Assembly: GCA_024291935.2 (NCBI GenBank)
Contig: CM044313.1
Location: 80,723,001 to 80,787,000, forward strand
Length of the DNA: 64,000 bases
Source: Okapia johnstoni
Lineage: Eukaryota > Chordata > Mammalia > Artiodactyla > Giraffidae
Direction of reading: 5' to 3'
A model generated the notes under the pieces. That model worked only from the letters and a program-made list of their open reading frames with translations, was not told where the DNA came from and searched no databases. Position 1 is the stretch's first letter. Each line of letters starts with the position of its first letter. Of this stretch, positions 44,440 to 55,265 are shown piece by piece. Both the position numbers and the translations under genes were made by a program.

Positions 44440-45304
44440 GTTCATTCATTTTCTATTGCTGCTGAAACAAATGTATTCACTTCAAAAACAATATGGATTT
44501 ATTAAGTTACAGTTCTGTCTGTCAGGAGTCTGGATACAGGATGATCTGCTGAGAGTTTCACCAGGTTGAAATCAGGTTTTGGCAAGGATGTCACTCTTTC
44601 AGGAGGCTCTAGAAATGCATCTATTTCCAGTTTCACTTGATCAATGACAGAATTCAATTCCATACAGTTGTAAGACCAAGGTTCCTATTTCCTCACTGGT
44701 TGTTGGCTGAAGTTTAATCTCAGCTTCTAGAATCTATGTGCATTCCTTGGCTTCCTTTATCTTCAAAGCCAGCAATGGTAGGTCAAGTTCATCTGATGCT
44801 GTGACCTCCCCCTTCTGTCTCATCTCTGCTTTCATTGGACCAAGTTCTCAACTTCTAAGGACTCATGTGATTAGGCTGAGTGCACCCACATAATCCAAGA
44901 TAATCTCCCCATATTAGGACCAACTGTAGTCTTAATTAAATCTGTAAAGACCCTTGACAGCTGTAACTGGTGTGCTATTTTATTAAGCAGTTTCCCTGGT
45001 GGCTCAGAGGGTAAAGAATCTGCCTGCAATGCAGGAGACCTGGGTTCAATCCCTGGGTTGGGAAAATCCCCTGGAGAAGGGAATGGCAATTCACTCTACT
45101 ATTCTTGCCTGGAGAATTCCATGGACAGAGGAGCCTGGTGGGCTACAGTGCCCATGGGGTTGCAAAGAGTCGGACATGACTGAGTGACTAACACTTTCAC
45201 TTTTCAGTTCAAAGACCCTTGACAGGTGTTACTGGATTAGTATTTTATTAAACAGCAGGAGACAGGAGTCTTGGACAAACATCTTTAAAATTCTGTCTAC
45301 CACC
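44440..45304 (-). mobile_element. MaLR LTR split by Bov-tA
   Basis: CATTTTCTATTGCTGCTGAA, GGACTCATGTGATTAGGCTG, ATAATCCAAGATAATCTCCC and, after the SINE, AAATTCTGTCTACCACC at the end give a long reversed MaLR LTR. About 45 bp of it is present twice around the SINE. Confidence 0.7.
44991..45210 (+). mobile_element. Bov-tA SINE with 45-bp flanking repeats
   Basis: A complete, well kept copy (CCCTGGTGGCTCAGAGGGTA to ACTTTCACTTTTCAGTTC). The flanks 44946-44990 and 45211-45255 are direct repeats 45 bp long with 7 mismatches, starting AAAGACCCTTGACAG. Usual duplications in this window are 9-16 bp. Confidence 0.92.
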
Positions 45305-45885
45305 TTGAACAGCAGGAAACAGGTGCAACCTAGTTAACTGCTCCATATACACCAAAGATTAAAGCTGAACTAGGGAGGGATAATCAGAAAAGCTCTTCCT
45401 ATTCACACAGGGGAAGGATGTGAGCCCATAGCAGTTACTGGTCCCTGAAGACTCCTGGGCAACTGTGGTTGGGTCTCCTCACTCTGGAAATAGGTCAAGT
45501 TTCTTATTTTGGTCCCAGTTCCGGGAGTAGTTCCCAAGTCTATTTTCCCCTTTGGCTCTGGAAGATGTTGCTTCCTCATCATACCCCTTGCCCATTTCTG
45601 AGGAAGACAAATATGCCATTTTGGGTGGCTAAGCAGCTTTCACTACCTGTTTCATTGTTGCAGAATGTTGGGGGCCCAAGGTCTGCTTATCTTTCAAATC
45701 ATCACAGTCTCTTCTTAGTCCAGGCTATAGCCTAGGGACTATAGCCTTAAAACTTCACTAATATGCTAAAAAGCCTTTGTGTGTTTTTGTTGTGGGTTTT
45801 GGAATGTACAGTGTTTTCTCTATTTCATTCTATTCCATGCCACCCGCCAAAAGTCACACCCATAATTCTTTCAAGCTATGTTTTT
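45305..45885. other. Unassigned DNA
   Basis: No feature recognised; an 85-codon frame here runs into the following BovB. Confidence 0.45.
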
Positions 45886-45897
45886 CTCTTCAGCTAT

Positions 45898-46394
45898 TTG
45901 TTGTTCCATTGCTCAGTCGTGTTCGACTCTTTGCAACCCCATGGACTGCAGCATACCAGGCTTCTCTGTCCTTCATCATCTCCCAGAGCTTGCTCAAACT
46001 CATGTCCATTGAGTCGGTGATGCCATCCAAACATCTTGTCCTCTGTCATCCCCTTCTCCTCCTGCCCTCAATCTTTCCCAGCATCGGGGTATATTCTAAT
46101 GAGTCGGCTCTTTGCATCAGGTAGCCAAAGTATTGGAGTTTCAGTTTCAGCATCAGTCCTTCCAATGAATATTCAGGATTGATTTCCTTTAGGATTGACT
46201 GGTTTGATCTCCTTGCAGCCCAAGGGACTCTCAAGAGTCTTCTCCAACACCACAGTTCAAAAGCATCAGGTCTTTGGGGCTTAGCCTTCTTTATGGTCAA
46301 ACTTTCACATCCATACATGACTATTGGAAAAACCATAGCTTTGACTATATGAATCTTTGTTGGAAAAGTAATATATATGTTATACATATGTTAG
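45898..46394 (-). mobile_element. BovB LINE 3' end
   Basis: Runs from TGCTCAGTCGTGTTCGACTC up to TTGTTGGAAAAGTAATAT. Its minus strand is open for 113 codons of the C-terminal part. The 12-bp target duplication CTCTTCAGCTAT is perfect (45886-45897 and 46395-46406). Confidence 0.94.
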
Positions 46395-46406
46395 CTCTTC
46401 AGCTAT

Positions 46407-47329
46407 AATTACTGCTAATTTGAGCTTTCCTGGGCTGTTGTGGGAACATGCGCATAAGCTTTCCAGGAGTCCTTTTGTTTAGCAGTGTGAACTGTTTAGG
46501 TGGGCATCCTGCTTGAAGGCAAAGGGAAGACCTTTTGATCTCTCTAGTTTCTATTAAGGATGAAGTCCTCGGGAAGGAGTTGCCTGGAGCCTGTCAAGGG
46601 GATGCTTTCCCTTTGCTGCTCTGCTCTCCTACCATCAGTATAGACACAGAATCACAGTGATCACTTAGAGCTCCTTAAGAAGCCCAGGGAGGGTCCTGGT
46701 ACGTGCTGGCCGTCAACAACATTCACTATCATCCTTTGTCATCAGATGAAACCTCCCAACCAGGCCCTGCCTTTTCCTTCACTCTTCTAGGCTCTCACTT
46801 GCATTCCAAAAGCCTTGCCAACTGGCCTGGAAACCAAAGCCTGTGGGAGACCCCTGGAAGGAGACATCTGTCACCAAGGACATGCCTCAGCTACTGCTGA
46901 CACCTGGAAAACAAACACAAAAACCAAAGCAGTTGTGTGAATCCAGGCAAGTGAGAGAAGCTGTGTCAGACCATCTCATGCTGGGAGTTCCTGTGTTCTC
47001 TGGGTCAAGGAGCCTCAGCAATTGTCTGTTACTGTGCAAATCTGCCCAGTGTTTGCCACATACTTAGCAAAAGCATGGCAGTCAGTGCTGGCAGGCAGTC
47101 ACTATATCTGAAAACTCGTTTCTGCTGGGGATGGCAAATACCTCCACAAATCACTTCATGCTGATCTCTACACTAAATCTATCAGTGATATTTCTATTAT
47201 GAAGAGCAGTTAAAAATACAGGGTTAATTATGAAGATTTGGGTTAACTCTTTCAAAGTACTATATCTATGATCTGGGTAGTTACTACTTGGTGAATGCAA
47301 ATCTCTATCTATCTCTTGAGGGTGATTTA
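46407..47329. other. Unassigned DNA
   Basis: About 0.9 kb with no repeat, RNA gene or credible exon. Confidence 0.45.
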
Positions 47330-47790
47330 GGCTTTGGTTCCCAAACCAGGCATCGAAAAGTATGCATCATGGGGAGGTCTGGCTGCTCACCTCTCAAAAG
47401 CCAGTAAACAGGCCAGGTTGTGGAAAGGAAAGTTTGCTTTATTTCAGATGCCGGCAACTGGGGAGGAGGGTGGTGTACATCTGTCCAAAGGCCGACTCCC
47501 CTCCACTCCTGACAAGCAAAGGGTGAGAGTTTTTATAGACAAAGTGTGTGTGTGTGTGTGGGGGGGGTTACATGCAGAAATAGTACACTCATCTTCCAAT
47601 TATCATCAGTAGTCTGACTAGCATCATCTTGGTTGTTTTAGGTATAATCTTCAGTTCCGGGGTGCACTTGTTCCCATTTCTTTGCCGTCAATTCTCGTAA
47701 TTGTGGCAGCTCAAGTCCTCGGTACAGTCTGGGTCATCATGTCATTAACTTCTCCACCTGGGGGTTTAGGTCACAGGATATGGCTCAGAA
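47330..47790 (-). mobile_element. ERV-type LTR, copy 1 of a local family
   Basis: Read on the minus strand it has a TATA box (GTCTATAAAAA, from 47529-47540) about 90 bases before an AATAAA signal (47438-47443 reversed), the U3-R-U5 layout of a solitary LTR. Its sequence, including AGGCCAGGTTGTGGAAAGG, CCAAAGGCCGACTCCCCTCC and AATTGTGGCAGC-like words, matches the element at 61255-61896. A TG run and G run at 47545-47567 lie in it. Family name not assigned. Confidence 0.6.
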
Positions 47791-48116
47791 TATTATCTAC
47801 AGCCCTTGAGAAAGAACTAAAGGTCCTCAAATCTGCTTAATGGTTACATTATTATTATTTAGTCTCCTTAGATTGTTTTCCTTTGTTTCACCATTTCTCA
47901 CTTCTCTGATTAAACTTCTTCTTTGATTAAAGTTTTTTTACAGGCAAAAAGCAGGCAGAAGATACGGTGGGGGCTGGGGGGGGGGCAAGGACTATATAGT
48001 CTGCTCCGTTTCAGACAGAATAACATTTTAAAATTATACATTATCAGACACAGTGACAGAAGATTCTGATCTTGTAGTCTTTGGTGGTGCCTAGAATCAT
48101 GTGTTTTAAAAAGGTC
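47791..48116. other. Unassigned, with G run
   Basis: GGTGGGGGCTGGGGGGGGGG at 47966 is low complexity. Otherwise nothing recognised. Confidence 0.45.
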
Positions 48117-48123
48117 TTAGGAT

Positions 48124-48264
48124 GACTTTCCTGGTGGTCCAGTGGCTAAGACTCTGCAGGTTCAATCCCTGGCCAGGGAATTAGATCCCACAAGCCACAA
48201 CTAAAACCCAGAGCAGCCAAATAAGTAAATGAATAAATATTTTTTTAAAAATAAATAAAACCTT
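48124..48264 (+). mobile_element. CHR-type SINE
   Basis: CTTTCCTGGTGGTCCAGTGG, a small deletion before GGTTCAATCCCTGGCCAGGG, and tail AGCCAAATAAGTAAATGAAT. TTAGGAT occurs on both sides. The next 40 bases (GTAAATCAGCTGTACCCCAG) look like an L1 3' end. Confidence 0.8.
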
Positions 48265-48462
48265 TTAGGATATTGTAAATCAGCTGTACCCCAGTAAAAA
48301 ATTTTTTTTTAACTCACAAAGGAGAAATCAGATGAGTTTCAATAAACGACTGGAACTTTGTAAAGAAAAAAAAAAACTCTTAGGCATAATAGTTATGTAC
48401 AGTTAGTTGCTGTAAGAAAGAATCTCTGTATTTCAGTGGCTTTATGAAATCCCTGTATTTCA

Positions 48463-48692
48463 GCTACCTCAGCTGGTAAAGAATCTGCCTGCAAGGCAGG
48501 AGACCCTGGTTTGATTCCCGGGTTGGGAAATACTCCTGGTGAAGGGATAGGCTACCCACTCCAGTATTCTTGGGCTTCACTGATGGCTCAGACAGTAAAG
48601 AATCTGCCTGTAATGTGGGAGATCTGGGTTCGATCCCTGAGTCTGGAAGATCCCTTGGAGGAGGGCATGGCAACCCACTCCAATTCACAATC
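48463..48692 (+). mobile_element. Composite Bov-tA with two heads, 3' truncated
   Basis: The first head (CCTCAGCTGGTAAAGAATCT) and partial body stop at CCACTCCAGTATTCTTGG, joined to a second head GGCTTCACTGATGGCTCAGA. Same junction as the copy at 1980-2301. This one ends at CCCACTCCAATTCACAATC without the rest of the body. Confidence 0.82.
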
Positions 48693-49229
48693 TAGAAAGA
48701 AGACTATATTTCAATGTAAACATGAATGAATTTAATTTTGCACTTTTCAAACAAAAATAATCTACTTTGTGGTTTTAGATTTTAAGCACAAATTGAAAAC
48801 AATGGGCAGACATCATCAGTGGGCAATGACAGCATTGAAGTAACCCAAACTGTGTTCCTTCTTTACAAACATTACATTGTCATGGTCTATTTTGAATTAG
48901 TATTTAAACACAGGCATCTGTCATACTCCAGGGTTTTGGAGAAATAAGCTATATCCTAAGATAATTTCATCAGTTCTAAGCTGTGAAAATGTATTCTTGA
49001 AAAGAATATGTGTAGCTGAGTCTACATGTGTTGGGTCTGACCGCAAACTGCAAGTTCTCTAAATTAACTTCCATGTAGAGTATAGTGTTTCTCAAAGGGT
49101 TGGTTATGAAAAGCATGTTCATTTGAAACTTCCATATGTATTATTAAAACTCAGCAATAATCACAGCAATAGTTCAGAACTTAGACCAACAAAAGAGTTC
49201 TTTTCTTATTCAGACTTGCTAGGGAACAT
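48693..49229. other. Unassigned AT-rich DNA
   Basis: No feature recognised. Confidence 0.45.
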
Positions 49230-49450
49230 GTGTGTGTGCTAAGTTGCTTCAGTCGTGTCTGACTCTTTGTGACCCCATGGATGGTAGCCCACCAGGCTCC
49301 TCTCTCCATGGGATTCTCCAGGCAAGAATACTAGAGTACATTGCCATTCCCTCCTCCAGGGGATCTTCCCAACCCAGGGATCAAACCTGCATCTCTATGT
49401 CTCCTGCATTGGCAGGCAGGTTCTCTACCACTAGCACAACCTGGGAAGCC
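49230..49450 (-). mobile_element. Bov-tA SINE, GCACTAG head variant
   Basis: Tail GTGCTAAGTTGCTTCAGTCG, head CTACCACTAGCACAACCTGG. Well preserved; flanks show no clear duplication. Confidence 0.9.
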
Positions 49451-50779
49451 CAAGTTATATTGTAAAAGATCAGTTACAGGTGGGTTTCATGACTGTGTTT
49501 AAATTCTGTCCAAGTAAAGCCTGCACTTTACAGCTTGGGCTGACTGCTTCTACTGCCTTGCTCTTGGTATACTAGCCCATCTGCTTTGCTTTTTATGTGC
49601 TTTCTCTACTTTGTAACTTCTGCTCCTCATGGTTTCGTCTTCCTCATAACTTAGATGACACGAGATCCTTCCAGGTGGTCTTACCTTCCCACTTTAGCTC
49701 TTCTGTTTCCTTTTCCAACCTCCCAGAACTACCTAGTTCAAATTCCTGCAAGAGATATCCTTATTTGGCCAATTCATCTTTTCCAGAGCAGACCATATCA
49801 TGGGCAGACCATATCATGGGCTTTTGACTAGTCTGTGCATTGGGTCAGGGACTTCTGTTTGGTCCCTTAAAGAGGGTGGGGCCACCTGATTCAAATCATG
49901 GCTACTTGGAAGGTGCTTGGGGCAATGCAGATTTGGGGTTTGGCATGTGCAATGCCAAGAAAGTTAAACACACATAGAAATACCAAAGGCAAGGTAAGCA
50001 TTCTTTTAAGAATGGTGAAGGAGCACTGGATGAAGACTCAGGTAAATTGGGGGTTAAATCTCCTCTCTGCTAAGTCTGATATTTTCTCATCCTCAGTTTG
50101 CTTAGAGTGTAACAGTGTTTACTTTAGGAGGAACATACAAGTAATAGAAATCTCAGTTACAGAAATGGCTTGAAATGAATAAGGGTTGACCCCTCACCCC
50201 TATAACAAGTCTAGCTGTGGGTGGCTGCTGGCACCCGTTCAGAGCCAGCTTTTCAGAGTCTCTTGGCTTTTCTCCTACGCTTTTTCTATCATGTTGCACA
50301 ATGGTTCTCGAAGCTACAGACATCCTGTCCCTTTCCAGGTAAGGAGGAAGAGAAAGTAGTGATGGACTCATATCTGTGCCTCTTGTCGGGAAAAGCAAAA
50401 GGCTTCCCAGAATCCCTGCCAATGTCTCATTGGCCAGGAAGGGTGCAGAGCCACCTCTGGCTGTGGCGGAGGCTAGGATGGGGGTGTTTGCCAGGGCTGG
50501 ATGCGTGGCCTCCCAGAATAGAACTCCACTAGCAGCAGCAAGGAGGTGGAGTGGGTATCAGGAAGGGGTGGGGTGGGGTGCGATCTATTTCCTTACAGTG
50601 TGGTTGCCAGGGTCAAATATTTGTGAAATATGCAAAGGGGATTTTTCAAAATGAATAGTGGCAACTTCCCCTCATGGTCATGCTATATTATATGCGTGAT
50701 TTCTTAAAGATGGACCCCAACCCCCACCCTGCCACCACCGTACTCTTTATCACCTTACCTCGATATCTGCTAAAGGAAA
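49451..50779. other. Unassigned 1.3 kb
   Basis: Holds a perfect 16-bp tandem duplication at 49788-49819 and a possible MIR trace near 50020-50110 (GGTAAATTGGGGGTTAAATC, TTTCTCATCCTCAGTTTGC). G-runs occur at 50562-50578. No credible exon. Confidence 0.4.
49788..49819 (+). repeat. Perfect 16-bp tandem duplication
   Basis: GCAGACCATATCATGG occurs twice in direct succession, identical. Confidence 0.92.
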
Positions 50780-51490
50780 TTGAATATGGCTTGACCTTAT
50801 CCTCCAACCTCATCTCTCCCTATCCTGCCTGATGCTCACCTGGTCCCCCTGACAGCACTGACTTCCCTCCAAGGGTCGTGAGTTCACCAAGATTTTTCTC
50901 ACCCCAGACCTTTGCTTTCGTAATTTTCTTCTTGTGGAACAGACTCCTCCTTTCTTGTACCATTTCAGAGAAATCCACCCTGACTCCCAACCTCTGTGAA
51001 AAAAATCCCTTCTTTGTTCTTTCCAAGCACCATGCAGACTCTTTCATTCCAGTATAGACTCTTCATTCCATTTATCTGTTTAATGGTGTAACATTTAAAG
51101 GAATGGGTGCTAGAGCTAACCTCTTCTTAGCTGTGTCGTCCTGGGGCAGGTTCCTTTGCCTCTATTTTTCTCCTCTGTAAAATGGGTATATTAATATTAC
51201 CTAATATCACCTACCTCATGGGATTGTAAGGTGGATTAAATGTATTAGGTGCTAAGAATAGTGCTCTGTGCATAAATGGGCACTCACTACATGAGTGTTA
51301 AACAAATCAAAGAAATAAAATGCATTTCTTCCACCTATCTGATACTCTCAAAAGACAGTGCCTAACTCTATTCTTTCACTACAGCAGCTGGCACAGCGCT
51401 GGGCCAAGTCACCACTGTTGTCATCCTCATGGCTGTTTTATACCAAGTGGGTCTGAAGTATTTGTTGAATGAATACGTCAATGAATAACC
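50780..51490 (+). mobile_element. L2 LINE 3' region split by a MIR
   Basis: CTCCAACCTCATCTCTCCCT, CCAGACCTTTGCTTTCGT, TTTTCTTCTTGTGGAACAGA and ACCATTTCAGAGAAATCCAC are the L2 3' coding words in order. The 3' tail GGCACAGCGCTGGGCCAAGT and GTATTTGTTGAATGAATAC follows at 51385-51475. Confidence 0.72.
51105..51300 (+). mobile_element. MIR SINE nested in L2
   Basis: AGCTGTGTCGTCCTGGGGCA, CCTCTGTAAAATGGGTATAT, CCTCATGGGATTGTAAGGTG and GCACTCACTACATGAGTGTT give a nearly complete plus-strand MIR. Confidence 0.82.
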
Positions 51491-51513
51491 AAGTGATGTT
51501 CTACATGGGGAGA

Positions 51514-51640
51514 AGGTGAAAGTGGCTCAGTAGTGTCCAACTCTTTGGGATCCCATGGACTGCAGCCAGCCAGGCTCCTCTGTCCATGAAATTCTCCAGG
51601 CAAAAATACTGCAGTGGGTAGCCATTCCCTTCTCCAGAAA
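51514..51640 (-). mobile_element. Truncated Bov-tA SINE
   Basis: Tail GGTGAAAGTGGCTCAGTAGT to CATTCCCTTCTCCAG, then stops; the tRNA-like head is absent. Confidence 0.85.
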
Positions 51641-51644
51641 GAAC

Positions 51645-52350
51645 CGACAAGCGGTAGTCTCTGGCCGAGTGGGGAGCTGAAATCTGAACCCGCTCGTGGG
51701 GTCTGTTAGAACCAAGTTCTCCGTGGCAAAGCGTGGGTCCCGCATGGCCCATCGCCCAGCACATCCTCCTATGCTTCCCAGCCAAGGGATGCAAGGCTCG
51801 CTGCTTCCGGGTGGACGGCCAGGTCTCAGGCCACCCAGGAAACGGAAGCGAGCCTCTGCCTGCATAAGGACCACAGTGCATGCGCCCACGCACTCGGGAC
51901 TCCACAGCTCTGATGGGGTTGCTATCTCGCTTGATGACCCAGCCACCCTGGGGACAGCTGCTTTCCCCAGCCAGCCTTGAGATCTGGCCCCGGTCACCCC
52001 TCCGGGCCGTTCTGACTCTCTCTGAAGAGGATTTTTTTCCAAACCCCAAAGTGCGGCAGTTTTATGGGCCAGCTGCACTGCGTTCCCCTTTCAGAGGCAA
52101 CCGAGGCTGTTAACTCACAGGAAAAGCCCGTCCAAGTTGCTCTTCTGGGATTCAGTCCGGCAACTGGCTGCTTTCCTCACTCTTCTCCAGCGCCGGGGCT
52201 CAGAGGAGCCGTTAGAAACCCAGCAAAGGAGACCTAGGTCACCCCGGCTGCCTTCCAGGGCCCAATACTCCCCCGCCTCTGTTGAGCCCTGGCCGTTTCC
52301 GTGGCCTCTCGGCCTCCCAGCACACAGGTTAACGCTCAGTCCCCGGTCCT
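51645..52350. promoter_or_regulatory. CpG-richer unique block
   Basis: CpG dinucleotides are clearly denser than in the surroundings (for example GACAAGCGGTAGTCTC, CGCCCAGCACATCC, GGTCACCCCTCCGGGCCGTT, CAGCGCCGGGGC). No repeat is recognised across about 0.7 kb. Antisense-overlapping frames of 182 and 183 codons (minus) and 161 codons (plus, 52137-52622) reflect GC-rich sequence. It could be a small CpG island with a promoter or enhancer, but no TATA, exon or splice evidence is decisive. Confidence 0.35.
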
Positions 52351-52784
52351 CCGTGCACCACTTGCTTTTCTGTTTGTTTGGTGAATGGTCGCAGGGCTTC
52401 TCCCTTTTCTGCTCCACCCCAGCTGGAAGCCTCTTTATTAGCAGTTTGTTTGCAAGCTCATGGTGGTCTGTGAACTTGTCTGAAATTTCCTGGAAGGGAA
52501 ACAACTGCTGCAGCCAGAACGTGAGCCCCAGAGGAACATTCTGGCAGTCTCTCTTCCAACAATGCTCATCCATGCTCTCTGACCATCCGTCCTTCCTTCA
52601 CCCCACACGCCACACACCTTGAGAACGTTCCAGGCCTCGTTTAAAAGCCTCCCAGAGATCCTGACAAGGGAGAGAAGATTTCTTCCCCTAAAAAAGTGAA
52701 GCATGTGATGGTGCCTCTTATGTGAGGGGTGTTGCCTTCCATGAGGCTCCTTAAGGAGAAATTGAGAAATAATTCCAGGTCAGC
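52351..52784. other. Unassigned DNA
   Basis: No feature recognised between the CpG-richer block and the L1. Confidence 0.45.
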
Positions 52785-52922
52785 CACTTAGAAGCTTTCT
52801 AAAGCAATTTTTCTAAAGTATAGTTGATTTACAATGTGTGTTTAATTTCTGTTGTATAGCAAAGTGATTCAGTTATACAGATATACATTCTTTTTCATGT
52901 TCTTCCCCATTATGATTCATCA

Positions 52923-53776
52923 TGAGTATATCATTTATCCTGAGTACATCATGAAAAATACTGGGCTGGATGAGGCACAAGCTGGAATCAAGATTGCTGG
53001 GAGAAATAGCAATAATCTCAGATATGCAGATGACACCACCCTTATGGCAGAAAGCAAAGAGGAGCTTGAAGGTGAAAGAAGAGAGTGAAAATACCGACTT
53101 AAAACTCAACATTCAAAAAACTAAGATCATGGCATCCAGTCCCATCACTTCAAGGCAAATAGATGGGGAAACAATGGAAACAGTGACAGACTTTATTTTC
53201 TTGGGCTCCAAAATCACTGCAGATGGTGACTGCAGCCATGAAATTAAAAGATGCTTCCTCCTTGGAAGAAAAGCTATGACCAACCTAGAGAGCTTATTAA
53301 AAAGCAGAGACATTACATTGCCGACAAATGTCTGTCTAGTCAAAGCTATTGTTTTTCCAGTAGTCATGTATGGATGTAAGAGGTAGACCATAAAGAAGGC
53401 TGAGCACTGAAGAATTCATGCTTTTGAACTGTGATTTGGAGAAGACTCTTGAGAGTCACTTGGACTGCAAGGAGATCAAACCAGTCAATTCTAAAAGAAA
53501 TCAACCCTGAATATTCATTGGAGGGACTGAAGCTAAAGCTCCAATTATTTGGCCACCTGATACAAAGAGCCAACTCATTAGAAAAGCCCCTGATGCTGGG
53601 AAAGATTGAAGGCAGGAGGGGAAGGGGCAACAGAAGACAAGATGATTGGATGGCATTACCAACTCAATGGATATGAGTTTGAGCAAGCTCCGGGAAATGG
53701 TGAAGGATGGGGAAGCCTGGTGTGCTGCCGTCTATGGGGTTGCAAAGAGTCATACACGGCTGAGCAACTGAACAAC
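52923..53776 (+). mobile_element. 5'-truncated BovB with 65-bp flanking repeats
   Basis: Starts near GAGTACATCATGAAAAATAC and includes the RT catalytic YADD box (53023-53034), then the C-terminal part and tail. It keeps a 138-codon open stretch (52970-53386) broken by a stop near 53385. The flanking L1 sequence 52858-52922 and 53777-53841 is present twice, 65 bp with 6 mismatches. Confidence 0.9.
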
Positions 53777-54058
53777 AGCAAAGTCACTCAGTTATACAGA
53801 TATACATTATTTTTCATATTCTTTCCCATTATGATTTATCACAGGTTACTGAATATATAGCTCCCTGTGCTATACAGTAGGACCTTGTTTTTATTCATCC
53901 TTTATATGATAGTTTGCATCTGCTAATCCCAAACTTCCAATCCTTCCCTCCCCCATTCCTTCCCCCTTGGCAACCACAAGTCTGTTCTCTATGCCTGTGG
54001 GCATGTTTTTGCTTCATAGGCATGTTCACTTGTGTTGTATTTTAGATTCCACTTATCA

Positions 54059-55163
54059 GTTCAATTCAGTTCAGTCGCTCAGTCGTGTCTGACTCGTTGC
54101 GACCCCATGGACTGCAGCATGCAAGGCCTCCCTATCCATCTCCAACTCCTGGAGTTTACTCAAACTCATGTCCATTGAATTGGTGATGCCATCCAACCAT
54201 CTCATCCTCTGTTATCCCCTTTCCTCCTGCCCTCAATCCTTCCCAGCATCAGGGTTTTTTCAAATGAGTCAGTTCTTCACATCAGGTGGCCAAAGTATCA
54301 GAGTTTCAGCTTCAGCATCAGTCCTTCCAATGAATATTCAAGACTGATTTCCTTTAGGATTAAATGGTTGGATCTCCTTTCAGTCCAAGGGACTCTAAAG
54401 AGTCTTCTCCAACACCACAGTTCAAAGGCATCAATTCTTTGGCACTCAGCTTTCTTTATAGTCCAACTCTCACATCCATACATGACTACTGGAAAAACCA
54501 TAGCTTTGGCTAGACAGACATTTGTTGGCAAAGTAATGTCTCTGCTTTTTAACATGCTGTCTAGGCTGGTCATAACTTTCCTTCCAAGGAGCAAGCGTCT
54601 TTTAATTTCATGGCTGCAGTCACCATCTGAAGTGATTTTGGAGCCCCCCCCCAAAATAAAGTCTGTCACTGTTTCCATTGTTTCCCCATTTCCATTTGCC
54701 TTGAAGTGATGGGACTGGATGCCATGATCTTAGTTTTCTGAATGTTGAGTTTTAAGCCAGCTTTTTCACTATCCTCTTTCACTTTCATCAAGAGGCTCTT
54801 TAGTTCTTCTTCACTTTCTGCCATACGTGTGGTGTCATCTGCATATCTGAGGTTATTGATATTTCTTCTGGCAATCTTGATTCCAGCTTGTGCTTCATCC
54901 AGCCCAGCATTTCTCATGATGTACTCTGCATGTAAGTTAAATAAGCAGGGTGACAATATACAGTCTTGATGTACTCCTTTCCCTATTTGGAACCAGTCTG
55001 TTGTTCCATGTCCAGTTCTAACTGTTGCTTCCTGACCTGCATACAGATTTCTCAAGAGGCAGGTCAGGTGGTCTGGTATCCCCATCTCTTTAAGAATTTT
55101 CCAGTTTGTTGTGTTCCACACAGTCAAAGGCTTTGGCATAGTCAATAAAGCAGAAGTAGATAT
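54059..55163 (-). mobile_element. BovB LINE 3' portion with RT segment
   Basis: About 1.1 kb. On the minus strand 54666-55175 gives 169 open codons including the RT words DHLTCLLRNLYAGQEATVRT-like and an intact YADD box (54835-54846 reversed); 54298-54678 gives 126 open codons of the C-terminal part. A G/C-run slippage (54645-54652) and small changes break the frame between them. The endonuclease part is missing. Confidence 0.93.
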
Positions 55164-55265
55164 AAGTGATATCACATGGTGTTTCTTTCTGTTTCTGACT
55201 CAGTTCGCTTAGTATGATCATCTCCAGGTCCATCAGTGTTGCTGCAAAAGCTTTTTGCTGTTTGT

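Larger units (their letters stand above)
52785..55265 (-). mobile_element. L1 3' region split by two BovB copies
   Basis: Three L1 pieces in order: 52785-52922 (AAGTATAGTTGATTTACAAT), 53777-54058 (GCTCCCTGTGCTATACAGTA, CCTTGGCAACCACAAGTCTG) and 55164-55265 (AAGTGATATCACATGGTG, GTATGATCATCTCCAGGTCC). All are minus-strand 3' sequence of ruminant L1 and would be contiguous without the BovB inserts. Confidence 0.85.

Noticed and set aside
51501..52078. Overlapping 182/183-codon minus-strand ORFs as coding
   Set aside because: Partly SINE, partly CpG-rich DNA; two frames open over the same bases and no recognisable protein.
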